Shown: positions 34,132 through 42,472 of the stretch, one piece after another
Position numbering within the stretch: position 1 is the first letter of the stretch
Layout: the number at the start of each line of letters is the position of its first letter
NCBI GenBank assembly: GCA_900545225.1
Contig: UQXZ01000004.1
Location: 62,001-126,000 of the forward strand
From: an uncultured Eubacteriales bacterium
GTDB lineage: Bacteria > Bacillota > Clostridia > Lachnospirales > Lachnospiraceae
DNA length: 64,000 bases
Direction of reading: 5' to 3'
Position numbers and translations under genes: made by a program
The notes under the pieces: model-generated
Database searches by the model: none
Told to the model about the DNA's origin: nothing
The model's input: the letters and a program-made list of their open reading frames with translations, nothing else

Positions 34132-34754
34132 GCGTCCACCGCCTTTCTCGTGGCGGGCAGCAGCCCCGGAATCACAAGCGTCAGCAGTATATCACACCAG
34201 AAGGTGGGACTTGCGGGAGAAGTATCCGGCCAAAAGCAGCCCGCCGTCCAAAGCAGGTACTCCGCGAACGCAAAGCACAGCACGCCGATGTGAAAGTACC
34301 GCATATTCCGCGCCGTATCCGTCTGCCCCTTGGCGTAGACCAGCCCCCGGATGGCGCAGAAGGAGAGCCATATCATCATGCCGCACCAGATCAGGTTGGA
34401 GAGAATGTCCCCGAAGGTGCAGTAGAACGCCAGCAGCGGCACGCCGAACGCAGGCGCAAGCCATGCCCTGCGGCAGCGGAAGGCGCGCTCATCTGTTCCG
34501 GTGAGCGTGGCCTGCAAAATGCGCAGGAAAATCACGCTCGCCACCCAGCCGAACTCCGACACATAAAAGACTCGCGGCGTGGTATCGAACAGCAGCAGGT
34601 ACAGCGTCCAGTAGAGTGCACCGAGGGCAAAGCAGCCGTAGAAGCACAGCAACAGGAAATACGCCTGCCTGTGGCTTTTCCGGTAGGAGATACCCGAAAG
34701 CAGCGCGCCGACGAACGTGACAAGCAGTTGCAGCAGGTTCTCAATCAGCTCCAT
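34128..34754 (-). CDS. Multi-pass membrane protein of the sigma/PrsW operon
   Basis: 208 aa with six or seven hydrophobic segments and few charged loops. It starts with MELIENLLQLLVTFVGALLSG and overlaps both neighbours (14 bases upstream, 4 downstream). No catalytic motif is evident and I do not recognise a family. Its place between a possible anti-sigma factor and PrsW suggests a sensor or accessory subunit of the release pathway; this is inference from position only. Confidence 0.7.
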   Translation of the reverse strand: MELIENLLQLLVTFVGALLSGISYRKSHRQAYFLLLCFYGCFALGALYWTLYLLLFDTTPRVFYVSEFGWVASVIFLRILQATLTGTDERAFRCRRAWLAPAFGVPLLAFYCTFGDILSNLIWCGMMIWLSFCAIRGLVYAKGQTDTARNMRYFHIGVLCFAFAEYLLWTAGCFWPDTSPASPTFWCDILLTLVIPGLLPATRKAVDA

Positions 34755-35103
34755 GCGTATCCTCGCTTTCCCTGTCCTGCTCGCCCTCCCGGTTCATCTG
34801 CCGCAGCCGGAAGCACAGAATGGTCACGCACACGCCCAGAAGAAACGCCAGCAGCCCGATGACAATGTATCCCAAAGCCGCGCCGCCGTGAAAGATGCTG
34901 GCCGCCGTTTCAAAGCCGGAATAATCGCCTGACTGTATTTTCGCGGCAATGCCGGGCATGGCGAGAGACACGCCGACGAGCAGCACAAGGCACGCCGCCA
35001 CGGCGGAAGCCATGGTGACCGTATTGCGCCGCAACCGTTTCTCCCGCTCAATTTTGGCAATGCGCCGCTTCGTCTCCGCGACACGCTCTTCATGACTGCG
35101 CAT
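34741..35103 (-). CDS. Two-TM protein coupled to the ECF sigma factor (possible anti-sigma factor)
   Basis: 120 aa from ATG 35103 (GGGAGGG upstream), overlapping the sigma gene by 14 bases. A basic cytoplasmic helix of about 28 residues (EERVAETKRRIAKIEREKRL) precedes two membrane helices and a short acidic tail. The operon position and coupling are those of anti-sigma factors, but the N-terminal part is shorter than a usual zinc anti-sigma domain and lacks the HxxxCxxC motif, so a different role is possible. A paralog lies at 32989-33342. Confidence 0.6.
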   Translation of the reverse strand: MRSHEERVAETKRRIAKIEREKRLRRNTVTMASAVAACLVLLVGVSLAMPGIAAKIQSGDYSGFETAASIFHGGAALGYIVIGLLAFLLGVCVTILCFRLRQMNREGEQDRESEDTHGAD

Positions 35104-35638
35104 TAGTGATTCCCTCCCGTTCTAAGAGCCTTCGCAGGCTCTTTTTTCCACGATACACCATATTGGTGATCTGCTTCACCGTTTTTCCCGTGACCTCCGC
35201 CGCCTGCGCGTAGCTCATGCCTTCAAAATAGGTGAGATACAGGACTTCCCGATAGTCCGGGTTCATTTCGCCCATGCAGAAATGCAGGACGCGGTTGCGC
35301 TCTTCCGTCCGTATGACCTCCTCCGCCAACAGCCGTTCCTCCGGCTCGCCGGTCAGCGCATCGAGGCTGAACAGGGCCTTTCGTTTGCTCTTATGGCGCA
35401 GCGCCATGTGCCGCGCCGCCTTATAGAGATACGCCTTGAAGCCGCCGTCCCGGATGCGGGGCTTTTTCGTGAACAGATAGGCGAAAACATCCAGCATCAG
35501 CTCCTCCGCCTCGTGAACGTCGTGCAGATAGCCGTCAATGTACAGCGTCAGCGGTTCGCCGTATTTTTTCATCAGGGCATTAAGCCCTTCGTCGTCGCCG
35601 TTCAGATATTGGCGGTATAAGCTCTCGTCGCAGGTCAT
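35090..35638 (-). CDS. ECF-type RNA polymerase sigma factor
   Basis: 182 aa from ATG 35638 with AAGGAAG 8 bases upstream. Region 2 is visible in YLHDVHEAEELMLDVFAYLF and GGFKAYLYKAARHMALRHK; region 4 in MNPDYREVLYLTYFEGMSYA followed by QAAEVTGKTVKQI and VYRGKKSLRRLL. There is no region 1 or 3, as in the ECF group. It opens a minus-strand operon with a two-TM protein, a multi-TM protein and PrsW. Likely targets are its own promoter and that of the surface-protein operon starting at 33342, but I could not identify a shared promoter motif by eye. Confidence 0.9.
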   Translation of the reverse strand: MTCDESLYRQYLNGDDEGLNALMKKYGEPLTLYIDGYLHDVHEAEELMLDVFAYLFTKKPRIRDGGFKAYLYKAARHMALRHKSKRKALFSLDALTGEPEERLLAEEVIRTEERNRVLHFCMGEMNPDYREVLYLTYFEGMSYAQAAEVTGKTVKQITNMVYRGKKSLRRLLEREGITNAQS

Positions 35639-35686
35639 AGCGTTCACTTCCTTTTTGCGGCTGATTCAAATGTAGCCGGGAGTCTG

Positions 35687-35856
35687 TCAGGTGCTTGTCC
35701 TGCCGGAATCGCGGCACTGTTCCTGAAAGCGCGGGTCGGACGGCTTTTTCGCGTTTTCCGGGATCGCCCATGAACGCCCGAACCGGGACGCGCCTGGGAT
35801 CCGCCCCAACGGTAGGACGCCTCCTGAATGGATATATATCCCTTGATCCCGTTCAT
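35687..35856 (-). pseudogene. Excisionase-like HTH protein with internal deletion
   Basis: ATG 35856 follows GGAGG. MNGIKGYISIQEASYRWG is the start of the same small HTH family as 14601-14795; the frame then changes to GRIPGASRFGRSWAIPENA, the C-terminal half. About a dozen codons between are missing. It lies just upstream of the sigma gene. Confidence 0.6.
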
Positions 35857-35879
35857 ACCACACCTCCGCATGGATAATA

Positions 35880-36502
35880 CTCAACATAATACATTATATA
35901 TGAATATCCGAATAAAAGTAAGCCCACACGGACGACCTTGCACGAAGTTTTTTCGGGGTTGTCAAATTCATCTGCGATCAATAATCGGGAGACGGTGTTG
36001 CATATTCGTCCGGCAGTATCCGAAACAGAGGATATATTTGCAGATTTTTCTCCATGATCAGGGCTGTGTCATATTTAAGTGAAGTCAATTCATGCAGTTT
36101 TGTTCAGCCTGTACACATCCTGCATTTGGTGGTCACTTTCGGCTGTTTTCGCGGCAGGAAGAAAAAGCAACGGTCGATTTGCTTTCAAGCCGCTTGGACG
36201 GTTCATTGCTTCGCCCCCGTTTCACATTTTTCTTTTTGGCGAGGCAGATAGGAGCATTTCCGTTTCCCCTTCGCCTTTTGTATGACAAGGTTCTATGCGG
36301 CTTATATGTGGCGATGTATCACTCAACCTTTTTATTTTAACTGCGGACGGGTTCAAACCGCCATTGTCGAATAATCCACCGCATCGGCAATACCGAAAAA
36401 AACTTCCGCAGTAGCGTTGAAAACAGCATAAATGCCCTTATTTTAAGCCGTTTTCTGCTCATTTCCGCAAATGGACTTGTATCAAAGACGGCTTTTAGAT
36501 AG
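35880..36502. other. Gene-free stretch in the island
   Basis: I see no gene with a ribosome binding site on either strand. Short open frames exist but have no recognisable content; the DNA is probably decayed island sequence. Confidence 0.5.
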
Positions 36503-36740
36503 ATGCCGGTATTTCTGTATATGCTTGCAAAGAAAATCAACGCTATGCGTCAGAAAGAACACAAAAGGCTGGAGCTGGCGGTTGAACAAGGCACAAAGAG
36601 AATCGCCGAAATCGACAGGCTTATTGAAAAGGTTTTCGAGCAAAACGCAAGCGGCATTCTCTCCGATGAACGCTTTTCTAAAATGCTTCAAAGCTATGAT
36701 GAGGAGCAGAAAGCATTAACACAGGAAGTTGCTAAAAGGT
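36503..36740 (+). pseudogene. Serine recombinase C-terminal fragment (right edge)
   Basis: The frame reads RLELAVEQGTKRIAEIDRLI, EKVFEQNASGILSDERFSKM and LQSYDEEQKALTQEVAK, the coiled-coil tail of large serine recombinases. At about 36737 it runs into the flavin reductase gene in antisense. It is not the same sequence as the left-edge fragment, so two recombinases contributed. Confidence 0.7.
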
Positions 36741-37301
36741 GGCATCCTTTTTTGTGTATGCAGTTTGCTTTATTATATACGCATCCACAATCTCACCAAA
36801 ATACATTACATGGTAATCCTTGTTTGCTCCGTGGAATAATCCGTCCACATCCTGTGGATAGAATTTTTCATTATATTCAGGAAGGAGCATTTCTGATTCC
36901 TGCTGCTGTTTGTAAACTACGCGACACTCAAGAGTAAGTGGGAATTCCTTTATTCCCGGAACTGATATTGTTTCAGGCTCTTCAAGTGTTAATCCAAGCT
37001 CCTTTATTTTATCCATGTCACGACCGCTTTTTACTCCTGCAAGTCCGACAATTTTCTTATCATAATCACCTAATGGAACATTTACAGTAAATTCAGGATT
37101 TTTATCTAAGAGAGACTTTGTAAATCTGTGCTCTCTTACGTAAATGGTAAACATTGGCTTTGACCATTCTATTCCAAGAGCGCCCCAGGATATGGTCATT
37201 GTATTTACCTTATCTTCATATTTAGAAGTTATAAGTATTCCTTTATTAAGAGCTTCAAGAATTTCTCTGCTGTATTCAAATACATTTATTTTCTCTTTCA
37301 T
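36732..37301 (-). CDS. Flavin reductase family protein (FMN-binding split barrel)
   Basis: 189 aa from ATG 37301 (AGGAGAT upstream). The split-barrel FMN-binding pattern is visible in NTMTISWGALGIEWSKPMFT, VREHRFT and FTVNVPLGDYDKK. Family members reduce flavins or bind FMN in anaerobes (flavoredoxin-like). Its last codons and TAG stop abut the recombinase scrap, so the island may have replaced the original 3' flank; the length is normal, so little or nothing was lost from the protein. Confidence 0.85.
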   Translation of the reverse strand: MKEKINVFEYSREILEALNKGILITSKYEDKVNTMTISWGALGIEWSKPMFTIYVREHRFTKSLLDKNPEFTVNVPLGDYDKKIVGLAGVKSGRDMDKIKELGLTLEEPETISVPGIKEFPLTLECRVVYKQQQESEMLLPEYNEKFYPQDVDGLFHGANKDYHVMYFGEIVDAYIIKQTAYTKKDATF

Positions 37302-37401
37302 AATATCTCCTTTGAAATTTCACTTTCGCTATTTTAACACAATAGAGAAGATTAAGGCATAAACAGGCCTTTACAAAAATTCAAACAAAAGTGTTAAAAG
37401 A

Positions 37402-37430
37402 TTGTAAAAAAAGTGTAAAAATGATATTAT
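37402..37430 (+). promoter_or_regulatory. Promoter TTGTAA-17-TATTAT
   Basis: -35 TTGTAA (37402-37407), 17-base spacer, -10 TATTAT (37425-37430), 32 bases before the symporter start and after its divergent neighbour. Confidence 0.65.
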
Positions 37431-37462
37431 AGTCAAGTTTATTAAGAGAGGAGAGAATTTCC

Positions 37463-38899
37463 ATGATCAGCAATATTATTAGTGCGATAAGCTCTGCAAT
37501 GTATGACTGGATACTGATTATTATGTTACTGGCAGCCGGAATATATTTTACGGTTGCATCAAAGTTCCCTCAGTTCAGACTCTTTGGCAAGGCGATTAAG
37601 TATTTAAAAGAAAAACCAAAAAATCACAAGGAAAATTCCGTATCGGGTTTCCAGGCCCTTATGGTGTCTACTGCATCAAGAGTAGGTACAGGTAACATTA
37701 TCGGTGTTTCTGTTGCTATCTGTGTCGGCGGATACGGAAGTGTATTCTGGATGTGGATTATAGCATTTATTGGTGGTGCTTCAGCATTTGCTGAAAGTAC
37801 ACTTGCCCAGATTTACAAGGTTAAGGGTAAGGAAGGTAAGTTCATCGGTGGACCAGCATATTATATTGAGAAGGCACTTAACTTCAAGGTGCTTGCGGTA
37901 TTATTCTGTATTGCAATGCTTCTTACATATGCATTTGGTTTCAACATGCTTGCTTCATACAATCTTCAGACAACATTTGCAATTTTCCCATTCTACAATG
38001 CTGACATTACACCATGGGTAATCGGTGGAATTTTAGCAATCGTTGCAGGATGGTGCCTTCTCGGTGGTGAGAAGAGAATTGTAAAGGTAACATCAAAAAT
38101 CGTTCCTACTATGGGTATCGCTTATGTTGGTATTTCTATTCTTGTAATCATTTTAAATGCAGGAAATTTACCAATGGTATTCGGAACTATTTTTGCAGAG
38201 GCATTTAACTTTAAGGCAATATTTGCCGGATTTGGTGCATCTGTTTTAATGCAGGGGATCAAAAGAGGTCTTTATTCAAATGAAGCCGGTATCGGTTCTG
38301 CACCAAATGCTGCTGCAGCGGCTGATACTTCACATCCTGCAAAGCAGGGACTTATTCAGATGTTATCAGTATTCATCGATACACTTATCTTATGTACTGC
38401 AACAGCTATGATGTGTATGAGTTCAGGAATCGTTCCAACACCTGACATCAAGGGTGCACCTTATGTTCAGATGGCTCTTGAACAGTCACTTGGAACATTT
38501 GGTCCATACTTTATAGTAATTGCAATGTGCTTATTTGCATTTACAACATTACTCGGAAACTGTTTCTATTGTGATAACCTTCTTACATATTTAAATGGAA
38601 AGAAGGAACCAAGCAGAAAGTTCATGATTTTCTTCAGACTTGTATGTGCGGGCATTATATTCTTAGGATCAGGCTTAGAGGTAGGACTCCTCTGGGATAT
38701 TTCTGACGTATGTATGGGGCTTATGGCCATAATTAATATTCCTGTATTGTTTATATTATCAAGACAGGTGTTCAGAACTCTTAAGGATTTGAATAAAAAA
38801 GAACGACTTGGTGATAAGACATACTTCTGCAGTAAAGATGTCGGCCTGAAGGGTAAGACAGACTGCTGGGAAGAGGAAAACGTTCCGAGTGAACAATAA
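37463..38899 (+). CDS. Sodium:alanine/glycine symporter (AGCS family)
   Basis: 478 aa with about ten membrane helices, preceded by GAGAGGAG. The AGCS signature is clear in GFQALMVSTASRVGTGNIIGVSVAI (about residues 60-84), then GGPAYYIEKAL and IKRGLYSNEAGIGSAPNAAAAA. These carriers import alanine or glycine with Na+. It is a single-gene unit with its own promoter and a strong terminator at 38937. The substrate cannot be fixed from sequence. Confidence 0.93.
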   Translation: MISNIISAISSAMYDWILIIMLLAAGIYFTVASKFPQFRLFGKAIKYLKEKPKNHKENSVSGFQALMVSTASRVGTGNIIGVSVAICVGGYGSVFWMWIIAFIGGASAFAESTLAQIYKVKGKEGKFIGGPAYYIEKALNFKVLAVLFCIAMLLTYAFGFNMLASYNLQTTFAIFPFYNADITPWVIGGILAIVAGWCLLGGEKRIVKVTSKIVPTMGIAYVGISILVIILNAGNLPMVFGTIFAEAFNFKAIFAGFGASVLMQGIKRGLYSNEAGIGSAPNAAAAADTSHPAKQGLIQMLSVFIDTLILCTATAMMCMSSGIVPTPDIKGAPYVQMALEQSLGTFGPYFIVIAMCLFAFTTLLGNCFYCDNLLTYLNGKKEPSRKFMIFFRLVCAGIIFLGSGLEVGLLWDISDVCMGLMAIINIPVLFILSRQVFRTLKDLNKKERLGDKTYFCSKDVGLKGKTDCWEEENVPSEQ

Positions 38900-38936
38900 T
38901 TTTCTGAATCAAAAAATTAGATATAATTTAATACAT

Positions 38937-38986
38937 AAAGACGGGTTTGAAAATGTTCGTGATATGAATTCAGACCCGTCTTTTTT
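38937..38986 (+). terminator. Terminator of the AGCS symporter gene
   Basis: AAAGACGGGT / ACCCGTCTTT with inner pairing and a T6 tail, 37 bases after the stop. The rest of the 350-base gap to dfx holds the promoter and leader described next. Confidence 0.85.
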
Positions 38987-39130
38987 GTATACTGCATCTT
39001 GTGTTTGATACAATACAGTATTGCACAATTAAATATACACAAATACAAATTTGTCCATAGAATAATAGGAATGATTATTGTATTATAGCCGTGTAAACAA
39101 GAATAAAAACTATAAATTTACTTTTAAAGT

Positions 39131-39215
39131 TGTTATAATTAGTAATATCTTAGACAAGAATATGACCTGTATTTTGAGATATTAAGTAGGCTTTTTAATA
39201 TATTCAGGTCATATT
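39131..39215 (+). promoter_or_regulatory. Extended -10 promoter and structured leader of the superoxide reductase gene
   Basis: TGTTATAAT at 39131-39139 is an extended -10 element. Transcription from about 39146 would begin just before a long hairpin: outer arms AATATGACCTG (39159-39169) and CAGGTCATATT (39205-39215), perfect over 11 bp, and an inner 7-bp stem ATATTAA (39179-39185) / TTAATAT (39196-39202). No T run follows, so it is not a terminator. It could be an operator pair or a structured 5' UTR. Confidence 0.5.
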
Positions 39216-39251
39216 GATTGTACATTTAATAATCTAAGGGGGATAAATATT

Positions 39252-39623
39252 ATGAAGTTTTATGTATGTGAGCATTGTGGAAGAATGATGGCTGAGGTTA
39301 AGGGCGGCGCTGTTGTTTCATGTTGTGGCGAGCCTATGAAGGAATTAATCCCTAATACAGTAGAGGCATCAGTAGAAAAGCATTTACCTGTTATTGAAGT
39401 TGATGGCAATAAGGTTAATGTTACTGTTGGCACAGTTTTACATCCAATGGAAGAAAAGCATTATATCGAATGGGTTGCTCTTGTAACAAAGCACGGTAAC
39501 CAGAGAGTAGTTCTTAACCCAGGTGAAGAGCCAAAGGCTACATTCGCTATCTGTGATGGTGACGAAGTTTTAGGTGCATATGCATATTGCAATCTTCATG
39601 GACTTTGGAAAACAGAACTTTAA
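39252..39623 (+). CDS. dfx: Desulfoferrodoxin (superoxide reductase)
   Basis: 123 aa from ATG 39252. The N-terminal desulforedoxin domain binds rubredoxin-like iron through CEHCG (Cys6, Cys9) and CCGEP (Cys28, Cys29). The superoxide reductase domain supplies EKHLPVIE, HPMEEKHYIEW and YCNLHGLW, giving the four His and one Cys of the active iron site. It reduces superoxide to peroxide without making oxygen, typical of strict anaerobes. It is a single gene with a structured leader and its own terminator. Confidence 0.95.
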   Translation: MKFYVCEHCGRMMAEVKGGAVVSCCGEPMKELIPNTVEASVEKHLPVIEVDGNKVNVTVGTVLHPMEEKHYIEWVALVTKHGNQRVVLNPGEEPKATFAICDGDEVLGAYAYCNLHGLWKTEL

Positions 39624-39657
39624 TTATAAAATGATTTAAAATAATATATTTTTATAT

Positions 39658-39714
39658 AGCTGCAAACTATACATTTATTCTTTCATAATATGTAGAGTTT
39701 GTAGCTGTTTTTTT
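39658..39714 (+). terminator. Terminator of dfx
   Basis: Arms 39658-39672 and 39692-39706 match at 13 of 15 positions (AGCTGCAAACT... / ...AGTTTGTAGCT), followed by eight T. Confidence 0.85.
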
Positions 39715-39797
39715 AATGACTTAAATATGGTTTACGGATTATAATCATCTATATTACAGATATTTATGACTTTAATATTCTCAGGATGGTGGAACAT

Positions 39798-41123
39798 ATG
39801 AAGCAAATAAAAAAAATAAAAGGTGTTAATCTTGGGGGTTGGCTTGTTCTCGAGAAATGGATAGATGAAATGCCATTTAAAAATACATATGCAGAAGATG
39901 AAACATGGCTTGCAAGAGAATTAAATCAAAATGAATTAAAGGAAAGATTAACAAAACATCGAGAAACTTTTATTACAGAGAAAGATTTTAAAATAATAAG
40001 TGGGAAATATGGTCTAAACATGGTAAGAATTCCTGTTCCGTATTTTATATTTGGTGATAGAAAACCATTTATCGGATGTGTCGAATATTTGGACAAGGCA
40101 TTTGATTGGGCAAAAAAATATAAGCTTAAGATTATTATAGATCTTCATACTGCACCTCTTGGGCAGAACGGATATGATAACGGAGGAATAATGGGTGTTT
40201 GTAAGTTTCATAAGAACCCTAAAGAGGTTTCGTTTGTAATATCTGTTTTAAGAAGGCTGGCAAAACGGTACGGTAAAAGAAAGGCATTGTTTGGTATAGA
40301 GGTATTAAATGAACCTATTGGTCAATTGGCATTTGCCACATCTCCTACTAAAAACAGAGCAAAAGATAAAAAAGAAGCATATGGATCTTCCGGAATACCT
40401 ATTTCGTTTCTTAAAAGGTTTTATATTAATGCTTATAAGGCCATAAGGGAGTATATGCCTGTTAGTAAAGTTGTTATATTTCATGATGGTTTTAGGTTAG
40501 AAGCCTGGAGAGATTTTTTTGTAAGCAATAATATGAAAAATGTTTATTTAGACTCACATTTTTATCTTTCTGCAATGGAAAGTTTTATCCCATTTCACAA
40601 CAAACAATTTTTATCGGTTATAAATATATTAAATCCGTTCAAATGTGTGAATAAATATGATAAAACTAAATCCAATGATGATTATATGCAGTCTGTAAGC
40701 AATATTATCCCATATAAGTCAATGATTTATCACAAGATTTATATTGCCATTGAGAAGTTGAGGATAAAATTAGCAAGTATATATACACCATTAATAATAG
40801 GCGAATGGTGTATAAGCGTCTCATATGCCAATGACGCAATATATTTTTGCAGAGATAGAGTTAATCATATTCTTGGTACAAATTATAGTGAAAGAGAATT
40901 TCTTATTGCATATGAAAATAATGAATCTGTAAGAAGATTGGTAAATAAGGAAAAAAGGAAGAGATATAGACAAATTTATAAACTCCAAACAGATGCATGG
41001 AATATTTCGTCGGGGAACATATATTGGAATTATAAGATTGCAAATGATAATAATCATCCCACAAACATGCATTGGAAAAATGCATGGGATTACAGGAGAT
41101 GTAAGAAAAATGGGTGGATTTGA
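39798..41123 (+). CDS. GH5-family beta-glucanase (exo-1,3-glucanase-like), cytoplasmic
   Basis: 441 aa from ATG 39798; an in-frame ATG at 39786 has a poorer fit to the GGTGG/CAGG sites. The opening KKIKGVNLGGWLVLEKWI is characteristic of GH5 exo-1,3-beta-glucanases. The two catalytic Glu residues are in VLNEPIG (acid/base) and IIGEWCIS (nucleophile), and DLHTAPLGQNG supplies the conserved His. There is no signal peptide, so it should act on imported oligosaccharides inside the cell. It is a lone gene with a strong terminator and no transporter next to it. Confidence 0.85.
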   Translation: MKQIKKIKGVNLGGWLVLEKWIDEMPFKNTYAEDETWLARELNQNELKERLTKHRETFITEKDFKIISGKYGLNMVRIPVPYFIFGDRKPFIGCVEYLDKAFDWAKKYKLKIIIDLHTAPLGQNGYDNGGIMGVCKFHKNPKEVSFVISVLRRLAKRYGKRKALFGIEVLNEPIGQLAFATSPTKNRAKDKKEAYGSSGIPISFLKRFYINAYKAIREYMPVSKVVIFHDGFRLEAWRDFFVSNNMKNVYLDSHFYLSAMESFIPFHNKQFLSVINILNPFKCVNKYDKTKSNDDYMQSVSNIIPYKSMIYHKIYIAIEKLRIKLASIYTPLIIGEWCISVSYANDAIYFCRDRVNHILGTNYSEREFLIAYENNESVRRLVNKEKRKRYRQIYKLQTDAWNISSGNIYWNYKIANDNNHPTNMHWKNAWDYRRCKKNGWI

Positions 41124-41209
41124 GACGTCAGCTATAATTTGATTATATAATGCTGTGATATTTATTAGATGGTTATAAAGTCATAGAATTATTATGTTAA
41201 TAATACAAA

Positions 41210-41231
41210 AACCTCTGTATATACAGAGGTT
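41210..41231 (+). terminator. Palindromic terminator after the GH5 gene
   Basis: AACCTCTGTAT / ATACAGAGGTT is a perfect 22-bp palindrome followed by TTAATTATAT; its A-rich left flank lets it work in both directions. In the remaining 286 bases up to the carbamate kinase start I see no further feature. Confidence 0.7.
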
Positions 41232-41517
41232 TAATTATATATAAGTGATTTTAATATTGTATAATTTTTTTAAAAAATTCAAATTGGATCGGTTACATTA
41301 GAATCGTATTTGAGATAGGCCGATTAAAGATATTGCAATTTACGAAAATATGATTTTTACATAAAAGAAATGTCGAAAGGGTTTATTGTAAATGTTTTTA
41401 TAATAATACAACTGTAAGGCTTGCGAAAAAATGCAATCTAAGTATAAACTAAGTATGCTAAATAATACCATATTGGAATAAGAATATAAGTTATACGGCA
41501 AAGGAAAGGAAACAGCA

Positions 41518-42450
41518 GTGAGCAGGATTGTATTGGCGCTCGGTGGAAATGCACTTGGCAACACACCTACAAAGCAGTTGGAGCTTGTTAAGGACACTTC
41601 CAGAGCAATAGTGGATATCGTTGAGCAGGGAAATGAAGTAATCATAGTCCATGGTAACGGACCTCAAGTAGGCATGATACATTTGGCTATGGAACTCGCA
41701 TCTTCAGAGGACGAAAAGATTCCTATGATGCCGTACCCTGAGTGTGGAGCCATGTCTCAGGGATACATTGGCTATCACCTTCAGCAGGCAATCGGATACG
41801 AACTTGAAATAAGACATATTAATAAAAATGTTTCTACAATAATCACACAGGTTATTGTAGATGAAAAGGATGAAGCATTTAACAATCCTACAAAGCCGAT
41901 TGGAAGATTCTATACAAAGGAAGAGGCTGAAGATCTAGCAGCTTCTCACGGTGCCATTTATGTTGAGGATGCAGGACGTGGATACAGAAGAGTTGTAGCT
42001 TCACCTAGTCCAAAGGAAATCGTGGAACTTCCTACTGTAAAGCAGTTAAGTGACCTTGGAAATATCGTTATTACTGTAGGTGGTGGCGGTATACCTATTA
42101 TAAGAACTAAAAAAGGACCTAAGGGTGTTATGGCTGTTATCGATAAGGATAAGTCAGCATCACTTCTTGCAAAGGAGCTCAATGCAGATGTTCTTATGAT
42201 TCTTACAGCTGTTGATAAGGTATGCCTTAACTACGGCAAAGAAAATGAAGAAAAATTAGACTGCATGACAGTTGGTGAAGCTGCAAAATATATCGAAGAA
42301 GAGCAGTTTGCAAAGGGAAGCATGCTTCCTAAGGTTACTGCGTGTATAGATTTTGTTACAAGCGTGGAAAATGGAATTGCATATATCTGTGCTCTAAGCG
42401 ATGCAAAGAATGCACTTGAGGGCAGAACTGGAACTAAGATTGTAAAATGA
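41518..42450 (+). CDS. arcC: Carbamate kinase
   Basis: 310 aa from a GTG at 41518, preceded by AAAGGAAA. Motifs: LALGGNAL at the N-terminus, VHGNGPQVG, CGAMSQGYIGYHL, GRGYRRVV(A)SP, ITVGGGGIP, and AVIDKDKSASLLA. It moves phosphate between carbamoyl phosphate and ADP, making ATP in arginine, agmatine, purine or ureidoglycolate breakdown. No arginine deiminase or ornithine transcarbamylase lies nearby, so the pathway is not indicated. A GNAT gene follows after a few bases. Confidence 0.96.
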   Translation: MSRIVLALGGNALGNTPTKQLELVKDTSRAIVDIVEQGNEVIIVHGNGPQVGMIHLAMELASSEDEKIPMMPYPECGAMSQGYIGYHLQQAIGYELEIRHINKNVSTIITQVIVDEKDEAFNNPTKPIGRFYTKEEAEDLAASHGAIYVEDAGRGYRRVVASPSPKEIVELPTVKQLSDLGNIVITVGGGGIPIIRTKKGPKGVMAVIDKDKSASLLAKELNADVLMILTAVDKVCLNYGKENEEKLDCMTVGEAAKYIEEEQFAKGSMLPKVTACIDFVTSVENGIAYICALSDAKNALEGRTGTKIVK

Positions 42451-42472
42451 TATTATGAAAGACTGGCGGCAT

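Larger units (their letters stand above)
23900..36740. mobile_element. Second genomic island (higher G+C) with surface-protein genes
   Basis: Both edges carry C-terminal coiled-coil scraps of large serine recombinases (23935-24195 and 36503-36740). Between them the DNA is visibly richer in G and C, and codon use changes (CGC, GCC, CTG, GGC common), compared with the AGA/TTA-rich backbone. Contents: two SPxTG surface proteins, a collagen-like protein, ECF sigma/PrsW genes, ParB and phage portal scraps. Edges are approximate: the left lies after nrdI, the right within a few bases of the flavin reductase stop. It looks like a composite of several insertions and deletions. Confidence 0.7.

Noticed and set aside
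36054..36340. Overlapping plus-strand ORFs of 60-80 codons
   Set aside because: Three frames are open at once with no ribosome binding site or recognisable product; they look like chance ORFs in decayed DNA.
39134..39150. PerR box ahead of dfx
   Set aside because: TTATAATTAGTAATA matches the 7-1-7 PerR consensus well only in its left half; the right half has three mismatches.
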